Shown here piece after piece: positions 1-11,213 of a stretch of DNA of 64,000 nucleotides (position 1 is the stretch's first letter; every line of letters starts with the position of its first letter). The translations under genes and the position numbers were made by a program. The notes beneath the pieces are model-generated. The model searched no databases. It was given only the letters and a program-made list of their open reading frames with translations, and was not told where the DNA came from. The DNA comes from Torreya grandis (lineage: Eukaryota; Streptophyta; Pinopsida; Cupressales; Taxaceae): contig JARHVA010000666.1 in assembly GCA_037957365.1 (NCBI GenBank), positions 1,861,501-1,925,500 on the forward strand, in the 5' to 3' direction.

Positions 1-1387
1 ATTATTTTTACTTCTTGATACTCATTTTAAGTGAGGATTGATTTTTATACATGTCTCATTGTAGGTTCATTGAAGCATAGTTCAATGTTACGACATACAT
101 TCAAGATTGTATTTCATATGTAAGTTCATGCATCATTTTTTCTTTTACTCTAGTACTTTTACTTTGTTGTATTAATAGAATAAAAGGGGGGAAATGTAGA
201 CACATGAATTAACATTTAAGCTAAAATAATGCACTTATGACCACCCTTTTTACACACTTAGCTCATGACTTATTTTAGGGCCTTTTGACCATTTCCTTCA
301 CTTTTTTTCGCATGGATAACTCATTATTCTAATCAATCCAATGATCCTACAATGTCCCTATTCATCATGAAAATTAATTTAGGCTCACCCACAAACCATT
401 TCTAGTTCTTAGATCAACTATTTTTGCTCCTTGGATAATAATTTCCTAATTAAACAACAATGCACTACTTTCTTGTCCAGATCTACTGCTCTTGTCCTCC
501 TATTATATAATGATTAATTTCCAAATTTTAAATTCATGAAATGGGTTATCCTACAAGTTTATCAAGCCCCATCCAAAGGAATTCTAAAAATATCACTATA
601 AATACATATTTCAAACCATTTTACCCATAAGAGGCTTTGACACTAAAAAATACTATAATTCTAATTGTAGATTGAGAGAAAATGACCTGTTTATTCCAAT
701 TTTGATTACATATAACCTTACTAGCCCTAATATGAAACACTTCCAAGTTCACAAGTCATAGTCAAATTACTTAATCACACTAGGATTGCACTAGATTTTA
801 ACATTTTACACTACATAGATTTTTATCCCTCTTTGGAGTATTGGTATATAGGTAGCATTCAAAACATGGGGGTTTGGGGTCAAACAAAACTTAAACCGCT
901 AACCCATTTTTACCTTATGATTGCATTTATCTTATTATGTCATTGAACTAGGTTTCCAAGTGAAGGAGGAGATACACAATGATTTTCACAATAGATTGTA
1001 AGCTCCTACATAGTATATAGAATAACGATTTCATAACTCTATTCCCTGTAAAACATCATTGTTCCCTAGGGATAAAAATGCACTACTCTCCTATCCAATT
1101 ACAATTCTCCTGTGCAAGGACCTTGCTAAGTCCTAATTTGGATCCCCATTCAGTCAACACAACCTCCATGTCATTTTTAGTTATAGAAAAAATGTGAATC
1201 TTAGTTTTTCATCTAAGTTTGTGTTCTCATTTTAATTTTCCATATTTGGTATATTATTAAATTTAGTAAGTTTTAAATCAATATGTGTCATTTATTATAT
1301 ATCTATAACATTTTAATTTTACACATGAGTTTGTCTAATTAGGATCTATTATTCTCTAAGTTATCCAAATTTGATAAAACATCTACA
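1..1387 (+). mobile_element. 3' end of an LTR retrotransposon: internal tail, polypurine tract and probable 3' LTR
   Basis: A purine run at 182-194 (AAAAGGGGGGAAA) directly precedes TGTAGACAC at 195, the usual PPT-to-LTR junction of plant Ty3/gypsy elements. The LTR would run 195-1387, because TCTACA at 1382-1387 is the inverted match of TGTAGA at 195. A TATA-like ACTATAAATACA lies near 595-606. Bases 1-181 would be the last internal bases; the body lies left of the window. No coding region is visible and there is no second LTR to confirm the ends, so the right boundary is an inference. Confidence 0.45.
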
Positions 1388-2370
1388 TGGATTATGTCAT
1401 TGGAGTAAAGTCTATTCAACGATGTCAGTGATGATGTAAACATGTGCATGTGCTAACCCATAGCCAAAATTATATGTTCATCAATATCAAGTTATCAACT
1501 AAACTTGTCGAATCCTAAAAAGTGGCATGTTTAATAAATACATTGATAGTTCATATAGGTCCATTGGGTACCTACCCAATGACCTATTATCAATAGGTCT
1601 GACAACGTAAGACACAATGTAAATAATAATACATATAAAAAATAAGAAAGCAACAAACATCTAAGGCATGCATATAAATAATAGGTATACATATTGCCCT
1701 GCCCAAATATTACAACTGCTAGTAATACCCAAAGTTAATACATCCTATACAACTATATAAACCAGAATACGAAAACAATATTAAGCACATAATCATTCAC
1801 CCAAACCTAGATGGTCAATAGTCATGCCAAAATAGGGGAAATGAAATGTCTATGTCTAAAATGAAACTAGAGTGATCACAAACCAATTTAAAAGATTCTT
1901 TCTCCACTACCCATTATTGACATTTATGTCCTCTTCAATGATACTCTCCCACGCACCAGGGGGGATATAGTTACGTCACAAGTGTACAAACAAGAAGGAA
2001 ATTATCCAAGTCATGATATAAAATATACATGATATGAATTAGTAAAAAACATGATATACAATGTCCATTATTATTCATAATTGCATAATATATAGTTATC
2101 CAAGTGAAAAAATTTCCCTTAATTGCATTACATGAATATACGAAGTAGGATAACAATAATCAACTTATCCACAACATATAAAATAAATAAATCAATAGTC
2201 AACATCTTTGATTGCACAACAATAAATCAATATTCCCAATATTATTTGTGATATATAGAATTAATCATAAGTAATTGCCTTTAGCATTCGGCATTGGGAA
2301 AATGGGATGTCACAATTATTCAACAATGATACAACAAAAAGAGTGTGTGTGTATTAGTTGGCTTGAAAAA
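1388..2370. other. AT-rich intergenic stretch, nothing recognised
   Basis: No reading frame, RNA gene or clear repeat can be supported here. A short minus-strand frame at 1971-2156 has no recognisable motif. Confidence 0.5.
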
Positions 2371-2375
2371 TAGAG

Positions 2376-2723
2376 TGTAAGGAAATTATTTGGATGTTCA
2401 CAATAATGGAACAATATATCACATAATTAAGAGTAGAATAAGTAGATCCATAACAATAATTTATGAAAGAGCATAATACTTGATAAATCTAATTGATCTG
2501 TTTTGATGAGGCAACCTCCACAACAATGCAATAAGAGTAAAATTTGTAATATGATGATCAAAGATTAACCACTACCTCCTGTATATACTCTACTTACCCA
2601 TTGTTATTCCATAGGTTGGCATTACTAAGAAAATAAAGAAATGCAATCAGATAATATGAAAGGTATGTAAGCCACAAGTCGGTCAAACATATCTCTAGAC
2701 ACACTAAAGGTTAAGGGTGAGCA
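2376..2723 (-). repeat. 3' LTR of Gypsy-A
   Basis: Aligns over its full length with 7426-7773 with scattered substitutions. On the minus strand it begins TGCTCACCC and ends TTACA. Confidence 0.85.
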
Positions 2724-2736
2724 TCCCTTCCCATTC
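2724..2736 (-). other. Gypsy-A polypurine tract
   Basis: Minus-strand GAATGGGAAGGGA abuts the 3' LTR start TGCTCACCC, the expected place for the plus-strand DNA primer. Confidence 0.7.
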
Positions 2737-2949
2737 AAAACAACATTTCCCTCAACATTAAATCAAATATAGATGTTGTTACATGAAATATTCATCTTCT
2801 CATGTTGCATATTCATGATTCAAACTCTTCCACTTGATCAAATAATCCTTAAGCTCTCTTGTTCATAGCCTTTTAGTGTGTGTGAAGGATCTCCTCGTGT
2901 TCCAAAATGACTTTGCCTTATTTATCTAGTTTGGGTAAACTCAATATGG

Positions 2950-5560
2950 GTAGAAATTACTTGTCCAAGGACCTTTTTTAGGCAAGATACATGAAATATA
3001 AGATATATGCGAGTGGACTAGGGTAGCTCTAGCTTGTATGCCACACTGTCAATTATTTGCAAAATCTGATAAGGGCCATAATACTCAGGAGAGAGTTTGT
3101 TATCTTTTTTTTGCTTAAAATACATCTATTTATATGGTTGCAAGCATATAAAGACCAAATAACTAGTATAAAAATGCCTCTCACTATGATGTTGATCAAC
3201 TTGCTACTTCATTCGATTCTATTCCATTGCTAAATTTTCCCTTAAACTATCAAGTACCTCTTATTGTTGTTGAATGTGTTTGTCAGCATCTCAAACCTTG
3301 GATTGCACCTTTAAAGATGAAGTGATGGATGGAGGATGATAAACATAAAATTACATGAAGGGAGACATTTTGGAAGAAGTATGGAATAAAGTGTCGTACC
3401 ACCATTATATTAGTGGTAGCCCAAATGAACTCAACATTCTTGTTTAGCTAATGCAAAACAAGAAAGATACCCTCATAGGATTTTTTTTAACACCTCTATT
3501 TATCATCATATTAAGGATGATGACGAGTTATGAGCCAATTGAGTACCAAAACATGAAAATAATTTAGTCCAAAAGTTATTGGTGAAGATAGGATCGTAAT
3601 CACTTATAATGATTTTGGGAGTACCATGCAACTTTTAAACTGCATTGAGAAAAAAAAATCTATTGTAACAACTAAAAATGGTTGTGATAAGGAATAAAAA
3701 TAAACATATTTTGTGAGTCTATGCACAACTACAATGATGACATTTTTACCTTTAGACTTCAACAAACTTGTAATGAAATCCATGGAAACCTCCTCCCACC
3801 TTTGGCTAGGGATGGATAAAGGCTGCAAAAGATTTGATGGCTTAATTGTTTCACTTTTATTTTTTTGACAAATCATACATTCAACTACATTTTTTTTATA
3901 TCTCTCTTGAGTCCTTTCCAAAAGAAATCTTGCTTGATTTTATGATATCTTCAAAAATATCGAGTGCCCCCATATTGAAGATGCATGGAGCTCTTGAATG
4001 ATCTTATGTTTGAGGACATAATGCTTAAATAGGTATAATCTATCTTTATACCATAATGTGTTCCCTTTCCACTCAAAATTTTTAGAAGCACCAAAACTAT
4101 GATGAATATTCTAATGCAAAACCTATGTATCTCTATCATTCTCCCATTCAGATCTTGCTACTTCTAACCAATTTGCCTGCTAAATGGACATTGCACATAA
4201 TAGTACCTCAACTGATTCATTCCTCTTATAGAGTGCATCTGCTACTACATTCTCTTTTAATTTCTTATAAAGAATTTCAAAGTTATATCCTATCAGTTTA
4301 GTCACCCATTTTTGTTTTTCTTTTGATGACAATTATTGTTCCAAAAAATATTTTAGACTATCACGATCAGTCTACATAAAACTTGCTACCCATCAAATAA
4401 TGTCTCCATTGCTTTATGACATGAACAATAACCATCATCTCCTTCTCATAGATTGGCTTTATCTTATTTTTAAGACTCTTAAATGCAATGGGTCTCCCTT
4501 CTTGCATGAGTACTACCCTTATGTTGTATCCTAATGTACACATTCAACAATGAAAAGTTTTGGAAAAATTAGAGGTCATCAAAATTGGAGTGGTGAACAT
4601 AGCCTCTTTAAAATTATAAAATGCCTTGGTAGTTGGTTCAGTCTAATGAAAGGATTTTTTTTAACAAGGTTGTGAGTGGAGCTGCTATGCTTCCATAATT
4701 TTTTACAAATCTACGATAGTAACTTGTAATCCCCAAAAATCCACAAAGGTTCTTGAGGGTCTTTGACACTTTCCAATCCATCATAGCTTTGATCTTCTTA
4801 GGTTCAACTTTGACTTCTTCATGTGAAACAATATGACCTAAGTAATCCACCTCGTGGACTCCAAAAACACATTTGAAAAGTTTGGCATAAAACTGATATT
4901 TTTTGAGAACTAATTATACTTATTTCACATGCTTCAAATGTTCTTCCCAAGTTTTGATCTATATTAGGATGTCATAAAAAATACCAACACAAAATTCCTT
5001 TTAAAAGTCTAAAAAATAGTATTAATAAAAATTTGAAATGTAGATGGTGCATTTGTGAGATCAAAAGACATGACCATGAACTCACAATGGCCTTCATGAG
5101 TTCTGAAAGTTGTTATAGGGATATCCTCATCTTTGATTCAAATTTGATGATAACCATGATGAAGATATAGTTTTGTAAAATAAACAACACCATATAATTC
5201 ATCTAACAAATCATCAATTAATGGAATATGGAACTTGTCTTTGATGGTATACTTGTTGAGTTCTCTATAATCGGGGCACTTCCTCTAAGTGTCATCCTTC
5301 TCATGCACCATGACCACTAGGGATAAATATTCACTTTGGCTATATCAGATGATCCTGCCTCCAACATCTCCTATAACATCTTTTCAAATTCATTATTTTA
5401 GGCATATGGATACTCGTATGGTCTGATGTTTGATGGTGTACTACCTGGAATCAATATCATGACAAGATCATGTTATCTAATTGGTGATGGTACTTTTAAC
5501 ATTGTGCTAAAAATTGTTGGGTGGTCATCAAGAATCACCTATAAATCAAGAGGTGTAGAC
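2950..5560 (-). pseudogene. Gypsy-A pol remnant: RT, RNase H, integrase
   Basis: Recognisable minus-strand pieces in order: the RT active-site area near 4956-4983, where the expected DD of F-DD-ILIY reads FYDILI, so one catalytic Asp is lost; the RT/RNase H junction at 4638-4850 (MDYLGHIVS, then GFLGITSYYRRFVKNYG); and integrase at 3604-3921 with the end of the zinc finger (CMICQKNKSET) followed by the core start (MDFITSLLKSKGKN). Stops and frameshifts separate the pieces, so this pol is inactive. The family assignment is firm; internal borders are approximate. Confidence 0.85.
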
Positions 5561-5597
5561 ACATGTGTTGGTTGAACTTCTATGGGAAAAAATCATG

Positions 5598-6060
5598 CTA
5601 CAAATAATTCAACCCCACTTTTAAAATATTTGTTATCTGGTATGAACAAACCAATTGGGGAGATTTTGCCCATAATCCCTGTAGTTCAAATGTCCTACCT
5701 TCAAAATGAAAGTGCATGAACAGTTCTTGGAAATTCATCTCGATTGTGCCTGAAGTTGTGAGCCATTGTACTCCCAAAATGATGTCAGCCCCATCAATGG
5801 GAATAACAAACATAGGAGAATTAAACATGTATTTCCCTATAGTAATCTTAATACTATGGCATTTTCCAAAAAAATTGATTGTGTTATCATGAATTGAAAT
5901 TCTGGGGTTGGATAAATAAAATAGTTCAAAAGAATAACCAACTTATTGTTGATGAAGTTATGTGTACTTCTTGAGTCAACCAATAATTGCACCTTCCATT
6001 TCTTAAGAAAACCCACCACCTTAAGGGTTTTATGGTGTACTAATACCTGAAAGGGCATGA
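5598..6060 (-). pseudogene. Gypsy-A aspartic protease remnant
   Basis: The piece 5837-6058 contains LVDSRSTHNFINNKL, where this family has D-S-G-S-THNFI; the active-site Gly is replaced by Arg. The next piece, 5598-5828, contains GADIILGVQWLTTSGTI, the conserved C-terminal part of gypsy proteases. The two halves are in different frames. It lies between gag and RT as expected and would be inactive. Confidence 0.85.
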
Positions 6061-6099
6061 CATGAGATAGTAGGGTGAGACTTTTAACATTTATCCTCT

Positions 6100-7150
6100 A
6101 GTGCTTCCATACTCTCCCCTGAGTCTCATCATCTTCGTCTTCTTCATTGGTGCCTTCAAAGTAGAACAACTTATTTTCTGCATATTTATGTCCTTTACTC
6201 CACTTACTATCACAACCAAAACATAACCCTTTGGCATGCTTCTTTTCAATTTGCTAAGGGTTCAATCTAGTAGGTTGAGTAAATGATGGTGCTGTGTAAT
6301 TACGTTTGTGACCATAAGTGAAAGCCCTTCGTTTGACCAAATATTTTTCCTATGCCTAGCACCTAAATGGTATGGCTTAAGAAATGGAAGCCAGATTAAA
6401 CATGCGAACTTCAAGTTGGATGTTATCTTTGAGCCCCCAAGAACATGTTAGTCGTGTTGTCCTCACCAATGTCATCCTCACATAATGATAGATTCTAGAA
6501 TTACTAAAAATAATCCTGAACAATACTTGTTTGTCATAACTTTACTAATTAACTGAAGTAGTTTTTTGAGATGTTATTGTGATAGTGCATCTACAACTCC
6601 TTAAGAAACATAAACTAGGTAACACAAGTGCTCTTCTTTTTCTTTTAAGCACACAACCTTCTATACCAAATGAAATGCTTAAGTTTTAGATACAAAGATG
6701 ACTTGATCACCTTTTATGCATATGGGGTATGATGTAGATTAAATACATTTTCTATTTGATTGATTCAAGTGAGTGGATCCTTACCATCAAACTTGTGCAC
6801 CTCCACTTTAGGCAACATGGGCCTTGAACTAGAATTGGAGTTGTGATGGTTCAGACTGAGAAAACCTAAATGGAGCAAAGGAAGATTATTTTATAGAAGT
6901 TGGGCCATAATATTGGTTAATTACCCACTCAAAGTTGTAAATCGATTCTTCATAAAACCTATGTCCCCTTTTACTGCATCAAGATCATATTTCCTCATCA
7001 TGCTCTGTATATCTAATTGAAGTTGGTGAACTGCCTCAGAAATCGAAGGAGTTGAAGTTTTGGACTCCATGTCATCATTGTGAGGAGTTTTATGTGTATC
7101 TTGCCCTTTCTCTCAAGCACGAGTGTTAGGACTAGCCATGCACAAACCCT
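6100..7150 (-). pseudogene. Gypsy-A gag remnant with degraded zinc knuckle
   Basis: Near 6165-6245 the minus strand reads GLCFGCDSKWSKGHKY, a CCHC knuckle of the plant gypsy type (C-x2-C-x-GH-x-C) whose last Cys is replaced by Tyr. The rest toward 7150 has the position and length of gag but many stops. No full-length frame remains. Confidence 0.7.
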
Positions 7151-7410
7151 ATGATGGAGGGTTTCAAGCCTAAAAAATTATACTAATAGATTATACTGTT
7201 GTGATTATATTGCCGAGATGAATCCAATGACTGCTAATTTCCACAAGGATGTGAATTTTTTTTTTTCAAAAAAGACTTAGAACAATACTACAATGACGAA
7301 AAAATTAAATTCTTCCCAGATCACAAGTTATGTTTTTTGATCCTTTAGCTGTCAGGTTAACCACAATATCAGATCTAAAAAACAACATCATATATACTTA
7401 CCCAAATCAA

Positions 7411-7423
7411 CACTCTAATACCA
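7411..7423 (-). other. Gypsy-A primer binding site (initiator Met tRNA)
   Basis: The minus strand reads TGGTATTAGAGTG two bases after the LTR end. It matches the complement of the 3' end of plant initiator tRNA-Met (TGGTATCAGAGC) at most positions. Confidence 0.8.
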
Positions 7424-7425
7424 CT

Positions 7426-7773
7426 TGTAATGAAATTAATTAGATGTTCATAATAATGGAATAATATATTGTATAATTAAGAACATAATAAGTAGATCTA
7501 CACCAATAATTGATGAAAGAACATAATACTTGATAAATATGATCGAGCTGCTTCAAGGGGCAACCTCCACAATAATGCAATAATAGCATAATTCATAATA
7601 TGATGATCAGAGACGAGACACTACCTCCTATATGTACTCTACTTAGCCATGATTATTTCATAGATTGACCTTACTAAGAACATACAAAAATGCAACAAGA
7701 TAATAGGAAAGACACGTACGCCACAAGTCGACTACATAGATCCCTAGACACACTAAAAGTCAAGGGTGCAACA
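7426..7773 (-). repeat. 5' LTR of Gypsy-A
   Basis: 348 bp, partner of 2376-2723. In plus orientation it begins TGTAATGAAATT and ends GGGTGCAACA, followed by TAAAG, the probable target duplication. Confidence 0.85.
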
Positions 7774-8640
7774 TAAAGTCTATGTGGTTCTCTTATGTAT
7801 GTGAGTGTGATCCTAGATAATCAATTGTTATTACAAGTTCTTTACTAAACACCCTTGTTTGGTATAAAACTTTGGCACTAGATAAATGAGATAAAAAGTA
7901 AATTAACGTGCACACTCCTTATCTGATAGTGATGATCTCTTGATGAAGTTGGATAAAATACACATAAGCAACTTGACGTATAAGAGGCTTTAATGAGAAG
8001 AATAGGCAATAAAATGACTAAGAGTACTTTTGCATATATAAACTTCTCAAAGGTACATCTAAACATAGTTTAACACTAAAACATAAAACAAGGTGACATT
8101 CAAAGCATAAAAGACCCACCACTTAAAGAGATAGTCACATAGACCAACTTATCTTAAAAAAATACCTTAAAATAATGCTATGAACATACTAAAATCATAT
8201 AATAGTAAATAAATAATTAATTTATGAATTCTTAAACATTTTACTTTGAATAAATATATTATAATTAAATAAAAATAAATAAAAAATTAAATTATATATA
8301 AAACTTAAATTAATAAATAATAATAATAAACTTTACACACAAAAAAAATTAAAAATAATTAAATATAAACATATGAATCAAATATAATAAAATATAATTA
8401 AAAAATCTTAAATCAAAATTAAATATCTACACTCATTATGTAACTATCCCCTTTTTGAATCTTCCTTACTTTTCTTCAATCTTCTTCCTTCTAAATGTAA
8501 TGCCGTTAAAATGTTTGTCTATTTTTTTAAGATACCTTATCATCATTATTAATAACAATTAATTAATAAATAGATTTATTTAAGAAAAATAAAATAAAAA
8601 ATAAATATATATATATATATATAAATATAATACATTTGTT
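7774..8640. other. AT-rich intergenic DNA with a short TA repeat
   Basis: Very AT-rich, with homopurine/homopyrimidine AT runs from about 8160 to 8640 and a (TA)n tract at about 8605-8622. No gene is supported; the short frame at 7878-8066 shows no motif. Confidence 0.6.
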
Positions 8641-9093
8641 CCTCTCACCATCATGCCCTACCCATTGGAAATTGTGGTCTTAAAGGTCTTCAGCTATATC
8701 TTACCACGGTCTTTTAGCTCTTTTATTACTATGTTTGCAGGTTATGGTGCATACCTCTTTCTCCCCACATTTGCAACTTGCAGTGTTTCTCAATGAGTTC
8801 TTCCGCTTTTCTAAAAAAAAACTTATAAATTAATCCTTCCGCTGAGTAGCTGGAATGGCTGCAATTTCATCCTATTCTTTTTAGTTCATAATCGTCCAAG
8901 TGAAATCTGACCCATTTCAAATTCTCACTGCAAGTACACTTACAACGAGCCGAAGTTATAAAATTTCTCTCTAGCGAGTTCGTGAAAGGAAAATTGGCGA
9001 TGAAAGTGTTTGTGTTTATAGTGTAAAAAATACCCATTTTCAATGCACAGAATGCACTGGCCGATTCATAAGATTAGCTGAGTAATATGAGAC
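8641..9093 (+). promoter_or_regulatory. Probable promoter and 5' UTR of the release-factor gene
   Basis: The sequence turns less AT-rich here. A TATA-like TTATAAAAT lies at 8956-8964, about 130 bases before the ATG, followed by a CT-rich stretch (TTTCTCTCTAG) that would suit a plant 5' UTR. An in-frame TGA at 9088-9090 stands just before the ATG at 9094. Location is the main argument; no transcription start can be proven. Confidence 0.35.
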
Positions 9094-9534
9094 ATGGGCC
9101 TGGCTTTAATAAGCAGAAGAAGGCCCGGGTTTAATCGCGTGTCAAGTTTGCTACTGCCCGGCATTAATGCATCGTTGGTAATGTTAAAGAAGTATTTGGC
9201 TGAAGAGGGTTTAAGGTTTATCACTTGCAGGGCTTTTGGAGGGGTTGGATATATGACTGCATATTCCCACATACCAACGAATAATTCAGGTCAAAATGGA
9301 GTGCTGGTAAAGGATGTGGGGATCATGCGCAGGGGCCATGTTGAGTCTGCAATAACATTTAGATACTATTTCTCAACATCTCCTGCAGACCGCAGCGAAG
9401 GAAGGTCAGACAGATTGACAGCAGATGATATTGCTGCTCGCGGGTGGACAATACTTGATGAAAGCGACAGTGATTGGCGAAGTCATGCTGCAGTTGTTGC
9501 CCAATCCATACAGCTTGTCAAAAAACGCATGCAG
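9094..9534 (+). CDS. PRFB2: Organellar peptide chain release factor (RF2/PrfB type), exon 1
   Basis: Encodes 147 residues. The first ATG follows an in-frame stop by three bases. The N-terminus (MGLALISRRRPGFNRVSSLL) is rich in Arg, Ser and hydrophobic residues and lacks acidic ones, as in mitochondrial or plastid targeting peptides. The exon ends with DWRSHAAVVAQSIQLVKKR, a segment I recognise just before the PCRF domain of plant PrfB-like factors of the Arabidopsis At1g56350 kind, then MQ and a GT donor (CAG/GTAATA). Class-I release factors read stop codons on organellar ribosomes and release the peptide. If the intron were retained, translation would stop after 11 more codons (TAG 9568-9570). 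The mitochondrial assignment and symbol rest on remembered similarity; PrfB family membership is more secure than the paralogue. Confidence 0.85.
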
Positions 9535-9570
9535 GTAATACAATGTAACCCCGCTATTTTTTTTCTGTAG

Positions 9571-11213
9571 AACCTATGAAACTCTATAGGCAAATTAATT
9601 TGACTCAAATTTTTCTGCTCAAGGCATACTTGGTATTGTTCTGCTTTTGTCAAACGATCTCTTTCACCTTATGTTTCAACTCTTCTCAATTGCCATATGA
9701 AGTGCCTTGAATATGATGTGACAAATCATAGACATATTAATGAAATAATAAACAACAAAAAATAAAAAGAAAAAAGGAGGGGGCCAAACTTGGTCTGTAA
9801 GACCTGATAAAGTTATGTGTTTAATTGTTCTATACAGTTGTTTCTATGAGTGTTTATATCACTGGGTGATTAAGTCATGCCACCGATGCACAAAATGAGG
9901 TGCAAGTACTAAGAGGATTTCGATGGAAAAGATCCCCTATGACATGGCTTATTAGCTGACGGTTTTCTTTGACAATGCACTAGCTGTATAGTGTTTCCCT
10001 CTTTCCCTAAAAACAAAACAGTGAAGACCAACCATGCCACTAAAGTAACGGGCGTTCAAAAACCAACCTTGCACACTATCGAGCTTACAGATTTTACCAA
10101 ACATAGATGCGTATAAATATTTATATACAAATTCAAGTTTCTCTATCTTATCAAAAACATATAGCAGTAGCAAAAACCTGAGATATCTATATCTTATCAA
10201 AAACCTATAGCAACAGAAAAAAACTTTGGTAGCTAAACCTCAAGCCCGGATGACAGAAACACACGGTGGCACTTAGCTTGAACTAAAATATTCAAGGACA
10301 AAGTTCTCAATCTTCTTGAGGTCTTCAGAAGCTGTCAATAAAATTCAACTATTTTCGAGCATCATGCTTTGAAGGCATTGAAGCATTTACAGTGAACAGT
10401 TTAGAGATCTTCAGTTGGCTGATATTCATGCCAAAGTTGTCCGCATGTTCTTATGGAAAGTTTTCAGCAGAGGCAGCATTTTATCACCAGTTTCAGTGCA
10501 TTTCTGTTCACAGCATTTGGGTGACTGCTTATCCGATCTCCGAAGAACCTTTTGTTCCTTGCTTTCCTTAACTGATTGGATTCAGACTGCTCTTTACAAA
10601 ATCTGGGTAAGTACCAATTCATATTAATTCCCAAAGTGGCATCACAAACGGGCATATTGGTAATTGGAGTAAACACATGGGTGCTGTTGCAAAATTTTGC
10701 TCTTCAAATTAATTCCATTATTTTCCTGTCTTTTCATAATTTCTCCCCTAGGCAAATTTGTAGTGGGTTAAAGGATTTTTTAATTGTAAGGCAAATTGCC
10801 TAGGATTAAGCGTGAACCCCATTTAAATGTGTATTGCCATATGTTAAAAATGGGGTGGCGGTTAATCTCCTTGTATTTCCATGTGGGTGTAACCTCTTTT
10901 TATTTAAATGTGGTGTATAGAGCATAGTTTCAGGGAGACACATTCCTCTCCCCCTAGGACGCGTCTTGGCTACAGGAGACGGGTACATAGAAGCTTCCTG
11001 TTCTGGGAGATGTCTGCTGGAGAGTTCCAACATCTCCTGACTGTTTCCTATTGCAAAAAGGCCCATATCTTAAATGTCTTTAAAAAAACCCTAAATGCAA
11101 ATTTTAAATCCTAAACATGTGAATTTTGTTATAAAAAATAGAAAACACGCCACATTTTACTATCACCAGTCAGATTTGAAGCGTTTGCAATTGAGATTTG
11201 AAGAGTTTGTAGT
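9571..11213. other. Intron 1 proximal part, no feature recognised
   Basis: No motif-bearing frame or repeat. Overlapping frames near 10415-10803 and 10806-11114 lack any family signature and occur on both strands. Confidence 0.5.

Larger units (their letters stand above)
2376..7773 (-). mobile_element. Gypsy-A: decayed Ty3/gypsy LTR retrotransposon
   Basis: Two 348-bp direct repeats (2376-2723 and 7426-7773) enclose gag, protease, reverse transcriptase, RNase H and integrase remnants in the Ty3/gypsy order on the minus strand. An initiator-Met tRNA primer site lies just inside the right LTR and a polypurine tract just inside the left one. Flanks TAGAG (2371-2375) and TAAAG (7774-7778) look like a 5-bp target duplication with one change. 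All reading frames carry stops and frameshifts. The copy ends about 1.3 kb before the release-factor ATG. Confidence 0.9.

Noticed and set aside
10415..11114. Several short frames early in intron 1
   Set aside because: No family signature, overlapping on both strands, no splice or start context that singles one out.
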